Positions 43,901 through 52,398 of a stretch of DNA of 64,000 nucleotides are shown one piece after another. The notes beneath the pieces were generated by a model that was not told where the DNA came from, did no database searches, and saw nothing but the letters and a program-made list of their open reading frames with translations. Location of the stretch: the IMG/VR virus record IMGVR_UViG_3300024346_000044, positions 1 to 64,000 of that record; one strand, written 5' to 3'. Each line of letters starts with the position of its first letter. Within the stretch, counting starts at the first letter, position 1. The position numbers and the translations under genes are program-made. The DNA is from a virus.

Positions 43901-44304
43901 ACCAAAATTTAAATAAAGTAAGTTTAGGTATTGAATTACAAGCAGCTGGAGGATTAAAGAAACAATCAAATGGTACATACCAAACATGGTTTAAACAAAA
44001 TCTCCCATTATCTAAGGTAGCAAGACCAGTAGATAAAAATGGTCGTTTTACAGAATATAAAGGATACCAATATTATGAAAAATATTCAAATGCTCAAATT
44101 AATAATATAAGACAAATAGTAACAGGATGGATGAGTAAATATGGTATTCCTTATACATTTAATTATGATGAATTATTTACATTAAATAAAGTACCATTAA
44201 CTGGTAAGCCTGGTATTTATACACATAATAGTGTCCGTACAGATAAATTTGATGTATTTCCTCAAAAAGAATTAATTGACATGCTAAAAAGTATACAAAC
44301 GTAA
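40903..44304 (+). CDS. baseplate hub protein with C-terminal N-acetylmuramoyl-L-alanine amidase domain
   Basis: 1133 residues. The N-terminal ~850 residues form a large baseplate hub-like part (GITSVSFSYQNDGALSKASV, GYTVLLEFGHTTFLDNFG). A Ser/Thr/Pro linker near 870-905 leads to an amidase_2/PGRP domain: YLHHTAGRQ (first Zn His), HVATHYIT, VSLGIELQAAGG, and THNSVRTDKFDVFPQ (last His and Asp). The enzyme cuts peptidoglycan between MurNAc and L-Ala, so it is probably the tail-tip lysin that opens the wall on infection, the task of gp5 lysozyme in T4. Its last residues resemble the end of the phage endolysin at 54644. Confidence 0.82.
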   Translation: MSIIGEGFSDWMKKQVEVRQRTLGSGLVDNKRNISSANTDSISPFLNSSPWIRMASSVDLVQYNETEKKESSVPKSTKTVLDLFKSQDEFSSYINSFEGSGLAKNFVLHNGVMAVPNPSATIPVAGNQYSGLNDKAFNSNSTVNTGNIFGGTYGFGSSVTLQDGQGPVPMPGITSVSFSYQNDGALSKASVQIKAYSQFQFQLIDVLFQRPGYTVLLEFGHTTFLDNFGNTQYAGQGEYATTSPFNKMWEGSLPQYKIASEIAKEKQKWCGNYEGNFMKISKFNWKFNPDGTYDITCNLVGCGDVINSLKLNTAPNNQLQLKAESGQAANEEQREAAGEDGVVIVSEAIASSLNYALYRVYMTQQIAQGINTGYGAWANFVNFFSSPFANIKIAEAIIPDFPTPNFSIINNDGSIGTYNPKKDQNNPQRIFTSFKYNKKGITIKGGTMSVKNATGSTSSTYTPQTYITFGHLMALLLTNCNLVDSNNIPLTYLNMNFQNLDEDSILVKTFPGHFSADPNICVIPPTVINKDVSDGAFQRQEKIGNYDFVKAMAVPEIAKFAVEGEPEKGRLACVYLDINFIASILKNNKDKEDQSISVLSFLQGILSGINEALGGINNFRVLFNENTHMIDIVNQVPFNDKETDKTQPNLTTINTFGLTPGQGCFITDLSLKAELTDKFAAQISIGAQNNGNTNGTNAGSFSSYNYGLIDRITPIKKQVKEGDAVKDPPEKKNTFTPDPDPIGTIFSDKVSEVLYEVYEDFEFTSEYVSTLKNIQSDYCNAVMGHKASGKTTPDGKATAAAPFFLPFNLGLTMHGISGMRIFQSFKTDGKVLPYTYKSDNVQLIIKSYSHKVDVGGWETSIETMTKPIMGPIGKNQSNPPQNTSTTGTAGSSNSSTSTSAPVTDEGTYTPDPNGTITSGYPLNKIYYDGPTNKTQIYLHHTAGRQNIKNTVHGWNNRTDHVATHYITNNAGEKEQLFVDEAWANHLGLPGSTFKKFGVSYQNLNKVSLGIELQAAGGLKKQSNGTYQTWFKQNLPLSKVARPVDKNGRFTEYKGYQYYEKYSNAQINNIRQIVTGWMSKYGIPYTFNYDELFTLNKVPLTGKPGIYTHNSVRTDKFDVFPQKELIDMLKSIQT

Positions 44305-45299
44305 TGTATTATCCTAAAAGTAGAATAATAGAGGGTCTTTACACTAATGGTGGAGAATTTAAATATAAAATTAATAATGAAATCTACATTGGTTATTATC
44401 ATAAATTTTATAATGGGAAAACATTTTCAGGAAAAACACAAAATTCCCTCCCAAAACAAGAAATTATCCCAATAATAGGGAATTTAAATTCTGATGTAGA
44501 TAAATTATATATTTTAAATACTGATACTAAGATAGCTTTATTTTTAAATGACCCTGATCCAATAGTAGACATTAGTAAATGGAACCAATCAGAAATTATT
44601 AAATATTTAAAACTTAAAGGTTTACCAACGAATGAAGATAATCCTAGAAATGTTCCACAAATCTATTATCCAAACCCAACAGATAAAGATTATGAAAATA
44701 GGACAATAAAGAGATATTTTGCTATGAAAATAAATGAACGAGATGTTTTTGTAGAGATATCAAAAGATACATATAAAAAGTTAAAGGATCAAGATAAAAA
44801 GTGGATGTGGGAAAGGTACCAAATATTTACTTTAGTTTGGACTATAGTGGGTGAAACCAAGTCACAAGTAGAAGAAACTAACAGAAATATATTATATCTT
44901 AAGCAAAGAGAAATAAGAAGAAATGGATTAATAGCATATTTAAGGGGCAACTATTCTAAGTTTTTTAAATCACTATCCCAATTAAAATTAGAAATGGCAC
45001 CCCCTCAATCTAAAAAGATAAATAAAACTCCTCCTAATGCTAATCCTATCCCACCTTCACCATCTGAAGTAAGATCTAAAAAGTTTTTCGATAAAAAGGA
45101 AAAATTAGAAGTAGCAGAAATATTAGCATTAAACCGAGAAATTGAAATGAAAGAAGGTCAACAAAAATCAAATAAACCCCTATTTGGTAACCCTGATGTT
45201 AAAGAAAATATTTCTGAAATTCCTGAAATCCCAAATGAAATAAATGATCCAATCCCACCTACTAACTCCTCTCCTTCAACTACAACTGGGGGATATTAA
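44304..45299 (+). CDS. hypothetical baseplate-region protein
   Basis: 331 residues starting at a TAATG junction with the hub/amidase gene. The N-terminal segment (IIEGLYTNGGEFKYK, EIYIGYYHKFYNGKTFSGK) is beta-rich, residues 140-215 are helical (KKWMWERYQIFTLVWTIVGE), and the last 90 residues are Pro/Asn-rich and probably disordered. No known motif. It is the last gene of the late tail block, as the following gap holds an early-type promoter; a baseplate component is likely from position. Confidence 0.6.
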   Translation: MYYPKSRIIEGLYTNGGEFKYKINNEIYIGYYHKFYNGKTFSGKTQNSLPKQEIIPIIGNLNSDVDKLYILNTDTKIALFLNDPDPIVDISKWNQSEIIKYLKLKGLPTNEDNPRNVPQIYYPNPTDKDYENRTIKRYFAMKINERDVFVEISKDTYKKLKDQDKKWMWERYQIFTLVWTIVGETKSQVEETNRNILYLKQREIRRNGLIAYLRGNYSKFFKSLSQLKLEMAPPQSKKINKTPPNANPIPPSPSEVRSKKFFDKKEKLEVAEILALNREIEMKEGQQKSNKPLFGNPDVKENISEIPEIPNEINDPIPPTNSSPSTTTGGY

Positions 45300-45317
45300 A
45301 TCTAGTTCGTATATTTA
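45286..45317 (+). promoter_or_regulatory. early-type promoter before the polymerase gene
   Basis: TATATTTA at 45310-45317 preceded by TTCG, and CTGG at 45286-45289 exactly 20 bases upstream (weak match to TTTG). The switch from late tail genes to replication genes occurs here; the ATG follows 16 bases downstream. Confidence 0.6.
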
Positions 45318-45333
45318 AGTCAAAATTAAAGTT

Positions 45334-46593
45334 ATGTTTTGGTTAGTTGAGACAGAGGATCAATTAGATAGGTTATACGAAAGCAATTTTAAGGAGGCAT
45401 TTATTGAAATAATCCCTTATGATTATAGAGAACACCCATGTCAAAGCCAAATTTGTGCGGTTTATATTAGACCTTTAGAATCAACAAAAGGATTTATTAT
45501 ACCTTACAACCATAGCGAAACATTTAAAATAGACATAAATAAAGCAGAAAAAATAATAGAGAAATTTGATAAGATATACGTTAGAGATAAGAAAGAATTT
45601 TTACATTACTACCCAATTCAAACTCTTTTCGACATTACTTTACATTGTCCTACATATATACCAGAACAAACACCGACTCATTATCATTTTCACAAAAATA
45701 ATCAAAACGCCTATAACGCGAGTATATTAATTCCAATCGTTAAGCACTATGAGTATTGTGAAAAAATTTTTAATAACATTAAATCGCATATAAATGACCA
45801 AATCAATGAATTTTACAACAACGACGCCACAATGGTGTTCAACGCTATCGAAAGAAATGGAATACGAATTAATAGAAGAGAATTTGAAAAGAACTTTCAC
45901 GTACCAAATTCCGATTTCGTATTTACACAATTTAACTTCAAAACCCTCACAAGAAGACCCTCAAATAAATTTAAAAAAGTAAATTATGCCGCGCTCAAAA
46001 AAGATAATGGTGAAAGAAAATCTTTCATTCCCAATAATGACCTTTTTGTGGAATTGGATATTAGTGCTTATCATCCTACCCTTTTGGCTCATTTGGTACA
46101 TTACAAGTTTAATACTGATGACATTCATGAAGCTTTTAGTAAGATGTATGGTGTTGACTACAAAACAGCAAAAGAAATTACTTTTAAACAGCTTTACGGA
46201 GGAATTTTTAAAGAATACAAAGAACTAGAGTTTTTTAAAAAGGTTCAAAAATATATAGATGAACTGTGGCAAAAGTTCCAAAGCGATGGTTACATTGAAG
46301 TACCGATATCAAAATGGAAATTTAAAAAAGATGAACTGGAAAATATGAATCCGCAAAAACTGTTAAATTACTTACTTCAAGGCTTGGAGACCGCAATGAA
46401 TGTTCGTATATTGTGGGAAATAATGAAGGTGTTAAAAGGTAAGAATACAAAAGTTGTATTATATACTTATGATAGTTTCTTATTTGACCTCGATAAGAGT
46501 GAAAAAGATACGTTTAATTTAATTTTAAAAATATTTGAAAAATACAAACTAACAACAAAAATGAACTATGGAACAGACTATGATTTTAGATAA
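45334..46593 (+). CDS. compact DNA polymerase, family A-like palm/fingers
   Basis: 419 residues. The polymerase motifs appear in family A order: motif A FVELDISAYHPTLLAHL near 239-255 (Asp; compare DYSQIELRIMAHL), motif B AKEITFKQLYGG near 279-290 (Lys...YG), then LNYLLQGLETAMNVRI near 347-362 (compare the NxxxQGTAAD helix), and motif C VLYTYDSFLFDL near 375-386, in which HDE is replaced by YDS, keeping the Asp. The first 120 residues (AFIEIIPYDY, GFIIPYNHSE) have the outline of a 3'-5' exonuclease domain but without the usual DxE pair. It is much smaller than T7 polymerase (704) or Pol I. Placed before gp32, UvsX and helicase, it may be the replicative enzyme. Confidence 0.7.
   Translation: MFWLVETEDQLDRLYESNFKEAFIEIIPYDYREHPCQSQICAVYIRPLESTKGFIIPYNHSETFKIDINKAEKIIEKFDKIYVRDKKEFLHYYPIQTLFDITLHCPTYIPEQTPTHYHFHKNNQNAYNASILIPIVKHYEYCEKIFNNIKSHINDQINEFYNNDATMVFNAIERNGIRINRREFEKNFHVPNSDFVFTQFNFKTLTRRPSNKFKKVNYAALKKDNGERKSFIPNNDLFVELDISAYHPTLLAHLVHYKFNTDDIHEAFSKMYGVDYKTAKEITFKQLYGGIFKEYKELEFFKKVQKYIDELWQKFQSDGYIEVPISKWKFKKDELENMNPQKLLNYLLQGLETAMNVRILWEIMKVLKGKNTKVVLYTYDSFLFDLDKSEKDTFNLILKIFEKYKLTTKMNYGTDYDFR
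46384..46414 (+). promoter_or_regulatory. possible internal early-type promoter
   Basis: TTG 46384-46386, 20 bases, TATATTGT 46407-46414 with TTCG just before. It lies inside the polymerase gene, about 150 bases before the next ATG (46568). Confidence 0.4.
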
Positions 46594-47041
46594 AGAGGTC
46601 AATACGTATAAGGTGGACGATTTCCAAGATTTCTCCACATTAAATTTACACGATTTGAACAATAAGCTATTTTGCACCTTTACTACCCTAGAAGAACTCG
46701 ATGGGTTAATTAAAAGCATAACATCCAGCTATGATATCATGTACAACAAATTATTTGTTCTTCATGTAAAAAGCAATGATGAATATGTTTGCACTTACAA
46801 TATTGATCAAGGTAACGTATCTGATCTTCCTAAAAATACAATCCTAGTACATAGAAAAAAAGATTCCAATACATTATATACTATTAATGCTCTTAATGAG
46901 TTAATTAAAAAGTTAAATAATGGTATTGTTGATACAAAATTTCCAATAGATTGGAAACATTACCGAAATACCATCTTGTTAACACAACATGATGAGTTAA
47001 GACAATTAAAGACAAAAATCCACAAGATTATTGAACTTTAA
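46568..47041 (+). CDS. conserved hypothetical protein upstream of gp32
   Basis: 157 residues, overlapping the polymerase 3' end by 26 bases. It is mixed alpha/beta with NKLFCTFTTLEELDGLI near 33-49, NKLFVLHVKSNDEYVCTYNI and TILVHRKKDSNTLYTINALN. I believe similar proteins accompany gp32 in marine T4-type phages, but no function is known to me. It lies in the replication block between polymerase and ssDNA-binding protein, so a replication or late-control role is possible. Confidence 0.65.
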   Translation: MEQTMILDKEVNTYKVDDFQDFSTLNLHDLNNKLFCTFTTLEELDGLIKSITSSYDIMYNKLFVLHVKSNDEYVCTYNIDQGNVSDLPKNTILVHRKKDSNTLYTINALNELIKKLNNGIVDTKFPIDWKHYRNTILLTQHDELRQLKTKIHKIIEL

Positions 47042-47073
47042 TTTGGATTATTGAAATCAAGTTATTATATTAA
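47042..47073 (+). promoter_or_regulatory. early-type promoter of the gp32 gene
   Basis: TTTG 47042-47045, exactly 20 bases, TATATTAA 47066-47073. This one lacks the TTCG extension. The gp32 ATG lies 17 bases downstream. Confidence 0.65.
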
Positions 47074-47090
47074 AACAAAAGTTATAAATT

Positions 47091-47927
47091 ATGAATTTAG
47101 ATATCATCAAACAAAAATTAGACTCTTTAAATAAGCAGTCAACAAACTCCCAAAACGGAGAAAGAAAACAATTATTTTGGAAACCTACAGTAGGTAAACA
47201 AATAATTAGAGTAGTTCCTTCAAAATTTAATAAGGAATTCCCATTTACAGAAATGAAATTTTACTATGGAATTGGTAAAAAAGTAATGGCATCACCCTCA
47301 AATTGGGGTGAAAAAGATCCAATTATCGAATTTTGTAAGAAATTACGTGATTCATCAGATAGAGAAAATTGGAGATTAGCTAAAAAATTAGAGCCAAAAA
47401 CCAGAACATTTGCCCCTGTTATTATAAGAGGTGAAGAAGCTGAAGGTGTTAAACTATGGCAATTTGGAAAAGAAGTATACGATGCTTTCTTAAACATGGC
47501 TTACGATGAAGAGATAGGTGACTACACTAACATTGCAAATGGTAGAGATATCAAATTGACAACAGTAGGACCAGAATCTACAGGTACTCCTTACAATAAG
47601 ACAACAATTGGACCATCATTAAAATTAACTCCATTATCAGATAACCAAGAAACAGTTACTGAATTGTTAGATAATCAAGTTGATCCAATGAAAATCTTTA
47701 AGCCACTTTCTTATGATGAAATGAAAAATGCATTACAAGAATGGTTATCACCTGAAGAAAGTGAAGGTTCTATATCATCTGAACCTGCAGTAGCATTTGA
47801 TAGTGATAAAAAAGAGACTCCAAAATCTAATTATTCATTAAAATCACCATCAAAATCAGACCAATTTGATAATATGTTTAATGACAATAAGTCTTCAAAA
47901 ACTGAAGATGATGGTTTACCATTTTAA
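47091..47927 (+). CDS. 32: single-stranded DNA-binding protein (gp32-like)
   Basis: 278 residues coating ssDNA in replication and recombination. The typical T4-type core: ERKQLFWKPTVGKQIIRVVP near 23-42, FPFTEMKFYYGIGKK near 49-63 and AKKLEPKTRTFAPVIIRG near 95-112. The C terminus is acidic and ends DDGLPF, the tail type that binds partner proteins. Most of the Zn-binding Cys of T4 gp32 are not seen. Length is near T4 gp32 (301). It is followed after nine bases by uvsX. Confidence 0.92.
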   Translation: MNLDIIKQKLDSLNKQSTNSQNGERKQLFWKPTVGKQIIRVVPSKFNKEFPFTEMKFYYGIGKKVMASPSNWGEKDPIIEFCKKLRDSSDRENWRLAKKLEPKTRTFAPVIIRGEEAEGVKLWQFGKEVYDAFLNMAYDEEIGDYTNIANGRDIKLTTVGPESTGTPYNKTTIGPSLKLTPLSDNQETVTELLDNQVDPMKIFKPLSYDEMKNALQEWLSPEESEGSISSEPAVAFDSDKKETPKSNYSLKSPSKSDQFDNMFNDNKSSKTEDDGLPF

Positions 47928-47936
47928 TAAAAATAC

Positions 47937-49010
47937 ATGCCAAGAAAAAAATCAATATCAGCGGCTGTGTCCTCTGAAATAAGATCTAATTTTAATTTAG
48001 ATAATTTTAAAAATAAAAAAGGTCTATCATCAAAAGCCAAATTTAAAGACCAGGAATGGATCCCTCTTTCTGATGCTTATCAAGAAATAACATCTGTTCC
48101 TGGAATACCTATGGGGCATATTGTTTTGTTAAGAGGACATTCAGATACAGGTAAAACAACCGCTTTACTAGAAGCTGCAGTATCCGCACAAAAAACAAAG
48201 ATACTGCCTGTTTTTATTATTACTGAAATGAAGTGGAATTGGGAACATGCTAAGCAAATGGGATTGCAAATTGATGAAGTAATAGATAAAGAAACCGGAG
48301 AAATTATAGACTATACAGGTAATTTTATTTATGTAGATAGAGAAACTATAAATACAATTGAAGATGTTTCTAGCTTTATTTTAGATTTAATAGATGAACA
48401 GAAAAAAGGTGATTTACCTTATGATTTACTATTCTTATGGGATTCAATTGGATCAGTACCTTGTGAAATGTCTGTAAAATCAAATAAAAATAATAATGAA
48501 TGGAATGCTGGTGCAATGTCTACTCAATTTGGTAATAACGTAAACCAAAGAATTACATTATCAAGAAAAGAATCATCACCGTTTACTAATACATTAGTTT
48601 GTATCAATAAAGTATGGACAGCAAAAGCTGAATCACCAATGGGTAAACCTAAGTTAATGAATAAAGGTGGATTTGCTATGTGGTTTGATTCTACATTTGT
48701 AGTAACATTTGGCAATATAATGTCTGCTGGAACTTCCAAAATTAAAGCAATTAAAGATGGTAAGCAAGTAGAATTTGCTAAACGTGTTAATGTTCAGATT
48801 GATAAAAACCATATTAATGGAGTTACAACAAGAGGTAGAATTGTAATGACACCTCATGGATTTATTTTAGATAATGATAAAGCATTAAAAACTTATAAAG
48901 AACAAAATGCTAAAGCCTGGAAAGAAATTCTAGGAGGTGGTGATTTTAAAATAGTAGAGGAAGACCAAAACTATGAAGATATTACCTCATATATAGGAGA
49001 ACCCGAATAA
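47937..49010 (+). CDS. uvsX: UvsX RecA-like recombinase
   Basis: 357 residues catalysing strand exchange on gp32-covered ssDNA. Walker A GHSDTGKT at 67-74, LFLWDSIGSVP near 163-173 (Walker B region), and ETKWNWEHAKQMG-like segment near 96-108. The length is close to T4 UvsX (391). It stands between gp32 and the RNase H/5' nuclease gene, consistent with a replication-recombination operon. Confidence 0.93.
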   Translation: MPRKKSISAAVSSEIRSNFNLDNFKNKKGLSSKAKFKDQEWIPLSDAYQEITSVPGIPMGHIVLLRGHSDTGKTTALLEAAVSAQKTKILPVFIITEMKWNWEHAKQMGLQIDEVIDKETGEIIDYTGNFIYVDRETINTIEDVSSFILDLIDEQKKGDLPYDLLFLWDSIGSVPCEMSVKSNKNNNEWNAGAMSTQFGNNVNQRITLSRKESSPFTNTLVCINKVWTAKAESPMGKPKLMNKGGFAMWFDSTFVVTFGNIMSAGTSKIKAIKDGKQVEFAKRVNVQIDKNHINGVTTRGRIVMTPHGFILDNDKALKTYKEQNAKAWKEILGGGDFKIVEEDQNYEDITSYIGEPE

Positions 49011-49013
49011 ATT

Positions 49014-50039
49014 ATGAAACAAAAAGAATTATTAAAACTCCTGGACGATGTTCAGGAGAACGGAAAAGAGACTGCTTCTGGTGAAAGATTTTTATTAATA
49101 GATGGATTAAATTTATTTTTTAGAAACTTTGCTGTAATGAATATGGTAAATCCTGATGGGGTACATATTGGAGGTTTAGGTGGATTTTTTAGGTCACTAG
49201 GTGCTGAAATCAGAAGAATCGAACCTACCCAAGTATATGTAATATTTGATGGAGTTGGTTCTTCTAATAACAGAAAAAATATAATACCCGAATATAAATC
49301 AGGTAGAGATCTACAGCGTATTACAAATTGGGAGGTATTCGATAATCATGATGAAGAAGATGATTCAAAGGTAGACCAAATTGTTAGAATTATTCATTAT
49401 TTAAAAACTTTACCAGTTAAAACTATATCTATTGATAAAGTTGAAGCTGATGATATTATTGCCCATTTAAGTAGAATTTTACCTAAAAATGATAAAGACA
49501 AAGCATTTATAGTATCTAGTGATAAAGATTTCATCCAGTTAGTAAGTGAAAATGTATTTTTATATAGACCAATGGAAAAGGAATATTATACTAGGCAAAC
49601 TGTTTATGACAAATATAATATGTCCCCTGAAAATTTTATATTACATAAAACACTTTTAGGAGATAATTCTGATAAAATTAAAGGAGTTAAAGGACTAGGA
49701 GAAAAAGGATTATATAAAAAATTTCCTGAATTACAAGAACGTGATTTAACTTTAAAAGATATAATCCAAATATCAGAATCAAAATTTAAAGAGCATGTAG
49801 TATATGCTCGTATAGTTCAAATGGTTAATGAGTTAGAAAAAAATTATAAAGTAATGGATTTATCCAACCCAATGATCGATGAAAGAGATAAAGAATATTT
49901 AAAAGAGATTGTCGATTCAAAAGAGCTTTCGTATATTCCCGAACAGTTCGTAGCAATGTATCACCAAGATAAATTGGGAGGAATGATCAGAAATGTAGAT
50001 TTCTGGGTAAAAGATGTTTTCGCAAAATTAGTTATATGA
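49014..50039 (+). CDS. rnh: RNase H / 5'-3' exonuclease (FEN family, T4 Rnh-like)
   Basis: 341 residues, removing RNA primers from lagging-strand fragments. Acidic metal ligands: LLIDGLNLFFRNF near 28-40, YVIFDGVGSSNNRK near 78-91, KVEADDIIAHL near 141-151, IVSSDKDFIQL near 163-173, and the helix-hairpin region LGDNSDKIKGVKGLGEKG near 213-230. These are the full set of the FEN/5' nuclease family. Length is near T4 Rnh (305). The stop overlaps the helicase start (ATGA). Confidence 0.9.
   Translation: MKQKELLKLLDDVQENGKETASGERFLLIDGLNLFFRNFAVMNMVNPDGVHIGGLGGFFRSLGAEIRRIEPTQVYVIFDGVGSSNNRKNIIPEYKSGRDLQRITNWEVFDNHDEEDDSKVDQIVRIIHYLKTLPVKTISIDKVEADDIIAHLSRILPKNDKDKAFIVSSDKDFIQLVSENVFLYRPMEKEYYTRQTVYDKYNMSPENFILHKTLLGDNSDKIKGVKGLGEKGLYKKFPELQERDLTLKDIIQISESKFKEHVVYARIVQMVNELEKNYKVMDLSNPMIDERDKEYLKEIVDSKELSYIPEQFVAMYHQDKLGGMIRNVDFWVKDVFAKLVI
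49909..49939 (+). promoter_or_regulatory. possible internal early-type promoter before the helicase gene
   Basis: TTG 49909-49911, 20 bases, TATATTCC 49932-49939 preceded by TTTCG. Located inside rnh, about 100 bases before the helicase ATG. Confidence 0.4.
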
Positions 50040-51400
50040 CATTAAAAACTTTAAACCAATACGGTCCTCACTTTCAAGTAAGAGTACTGTCTTCATTATT
50101 AAATCATAAGGATTTTTTAACAAATATCCATGATATTTTAAGTGAGGATTATTTTGATAACCAATCCCATAAATGGATAATATCAGAAATCTTAAAATAT
50201 TACGATAAGTATCACACTACTCCCTCAATGGATGTTCTTAAAATAGAACTACAAAAGATAGAAAATGAAGTATTAGGTTTAGGTATTAAAACTGAATTAG
50301 GTTTAGCATATAGGGTAGATGAAGATGATTCTAATTACATTCAAGAAGAATTCTCATCATTTTGTAAAAACCAACAACTTAAAAAGGCATTATTAGGTAG
50401 TGTAGATTTGCTAAAAATGGGGGATTATGACTCCATCAAAAACTTAATTGGCAACGCATTAAAAGCAGGCCAGGATAAAAACATAGGACATGAATATAAA
50501 AAAGACATTGAATCTAGATATAGGGAAGACCATAGAACAACAATTGCAACCCCTTGGGAAAAAATTAATGATATACTCCAAGGTGGACTTGGAAATGGTG
50601 ATTTTGGCCTTATATTTGGTAATCCAGGAGGTGGTAAATCTTGGACATTAGTAGCATTAGGTGGATCTGCAGTAAGAGCAGGTTATAATGTTTTACACTA
50701 TACCTTAGAATTAGGTGAAAAGTATGTAGGAAGACGTTATGATGCTTTCTTTAGCAATATACCAGTTGACAATATTACTAAAAATAGAGAAAAAATAGAA
50801 GGAATAGTAGATAAAATCCCAGGTAATTTAATTATAAAAGAATTTCCAACAGGAAAGGCAACAGTTTCTACACTAGAATCACATATCAAAAAAGTTACAG
50901 ACACAGGAGTTAAACCTGATTTAATTATAATAGATTATGTTGACTTACTTGGCACAAAAAAGCGAACAGTTGATCGTAAGAGTGAAATTGATGATATTTA
51001 TACTAGCACAAAAGGTCTCGCTCGAGAATTAGATATTCCAATTTGGAGTGTTTCTCAAGTTAACAGAGCTGGAGCTAATGATGCTATTGTAGAAGGAGAT
51101 AAAGCAGCTGGATCTTATGATAAACTTATGATCACAGATGTTTGTGTATCCCTTTCTAGAAGAAAAGAAGATAAAGTTAATGGAACCGGTAGATTCCATA
51201 TAATGAAAAATAGATACGGAATGGATGGAATAACTTTTAGTGTTAAAGCTGATACCTCAACAGGTCATTTTAAAGTTTATGATTATGACCCTCATGATGT
51301 AGTAGAAGAACCACAAAATAATGGATCTAGTCTTAAAAAAGATTTTTCTGATATGGATAAACAATTACTAAGAAGCAAATTACTAAATTTAAACTCATAA
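50036..51400 (+). CDS. 41: replicative DNA helicase (DnaB-like, gp41)
   Basis: 454 residues, unwinding the fork as a hexamer. An N-terminal helical domain (1-150), then the RecA-like motor: Walker A GNPGGGKS at 195-202, Walker B LIIIDYVDLL near 300, SVSQVNRAG near 340 (sensor) and ADTSTGHFKVYDYD near the end. Length matches T4 gp41 (475). No separate primase (gp61) is present in the window. Confidence 0.92.
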   Translation: MTLKTLNQYGPHFQVRVLSSLLNHKDFLTNIHDILSEDYFDNQSHKWIISEILKYYDKYHTTPSMDVLKIELQKIENEVLGLGIKTELGLAYRVDEDDSNYIQEEFSSFCKNQQLKKALLGSVDLLKMGDYDSIKNLIGNALKAGQDKNIGHEYKKDIESRYREDHRTTIATPWEKINDILQGGLGNGDFGLIFGNPGGGKSWTLVALGGSAVRAGYNVLHYTLELGEKYVGRRYDAFFSNIPVDNITKNREKIEGIVDKIPGNLIIKEFPTGKATVSTLESHIKKVTDTGVKPDLIIIDYVDLLGTKKRTVDRKSEIDDIYTSTKGLARELDIPIWSVSQVNRAGANDAIVEGDKAAGSYDKLMITDVCVSLSRRKEDKVNGTGRFHIMKNRYGMDGITFSVKADTSTGHFKVYDYDPHDVVEEPQNNGSSLKKDFSDMDKQLLRSKLLNLNS

Positions 51401-51408
51401 ACTACAAA

Positions 51409-52395
51409 ATGACAAAAAGAAACCTAACCCAAGAGAGAGTAGTATACAAACCCTTTGAATACCCTCAAGCAGCAGATTATTGGTTAAAACAACACCAAGC
51501 ACATTGGATTCACACAGAAGTGCCAATGATGTCTGATATAAATGATTGGAAGCAGAATTTAAATAAAACCGAAAAAAATATTATTGGTTCTATTTTAAAA
51601 GGATTTGCTCAAACTGAAACAGTTGTTAATGATTATTGGACAGGATTAGTTACAAAATGGTTTCGAAAACCTGAAATAATTGCAATGGCTACTACTTTTG
51701 GAGCTATGGAGACTATACATGCTGAAGCTTATTCTTTACTTAATGAAGAATTAGGTTTAGATGATTTTAGTGAATTTTTAGAAGATAAAACTACAATGGC
51801 TAAAATTGAAACATTAATGAATGTTAGAGATAGTTTTAATGGTGAAGTAAATTGGCATGAAAGAGCCAAATCATTAGCTATATTTTCAGCATTTACAGAA
51901 GGAGTAAATTTATTTTCATCATTTGCTATTTTGCTCTCATTTAAAATGAGAAATAAACTTAAAGGAGTAGGTCAAATAGTAGAATGGAGTATAAGAGATG
52001 AATCTATGCACTCCGAAGCTGGATGTTGGTTATTTAAAACACTAATAGAGGAAAACCCCCATTTAAACACCCCAGAATTAGAAGCAGCAATAAATGAAGC
52101 AGCTTTATTATCATTACAATTAGAGATTGATTTTATAGAAAAAGTATACGAGTTAGGTGATTTAGAGGGATGTTCTAAATATGATTTAATTAATTTTATT
52201 AAAAATAGAGTTAATACAAAATTAGGAGATTTAGGGTATAATCCTATAGTAGGAGATGTAGATCTAACAGCAGTAAGTAATATGAAGTGGTTTGATGCTT
52301 TAAGTGCAGGAAAACAACATACAGATTTCTTTGCAAACAGAGTAACAAATTATAGTAAAGGACATTTAGAGTGGGATGCCTCGTCAATTTTTTAA
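51409..52395 (+). CDS. nrdB: ribonucleotide reductase small subunit (class I, NrdB)
   Basis: 328 residues carrying the dimetal/radical centre. Ligand segments in order: QTETVVNDYW near 64-73, AMETIHAEAY near 98-107, FTEGVNLFSS near 162-171 and RDESMHSEAG near 203-212. It is close in length to other class I R2 proteins (about 325-390). With NrdA four bases downstream it makes dNTPs for phage DNA synthesis. The order is B before A. Confidence 0.94.
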   Translation: MTKRNLTQERVVYKPFEYPQAADYWLKQHQAHWIHTEVPMMSDINDWKQNLNKTEKNIIGSILKGFAQTETVVNDYWTGLVTKWFRKPEIIAMATTFGAMETIHAEAYSLLNEELGLDDFSEFLEDKTTMAKIETLMNVRDSFNGEVNWHERAKSLAIFSAFTEGVNLFSSFAILLSFKMRNKLKGVGQIVEWSIRDESMHSEAGCWLFKTLIEENPHLNTPELEAAINEAALLSLQLEIDFIEKVYELGDLEGCSKYDLINFIKNRVNTKLGDLGYNPIVGDVDLTAVSNMKWFDALSAGKQHTDFFANRVTNYSKGHLEWDASSIF

Positions 52396-52398
52396 ATT

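Noticed and set aside
45794-46228. Two plus-strand frames (45794-45982 and 45986-46228) inside the polymerase gene
   Set aside because: They lie in an alternative frame of a gene with recognisable polymerase motifs, have no starts with suitable leaders, and match no family.
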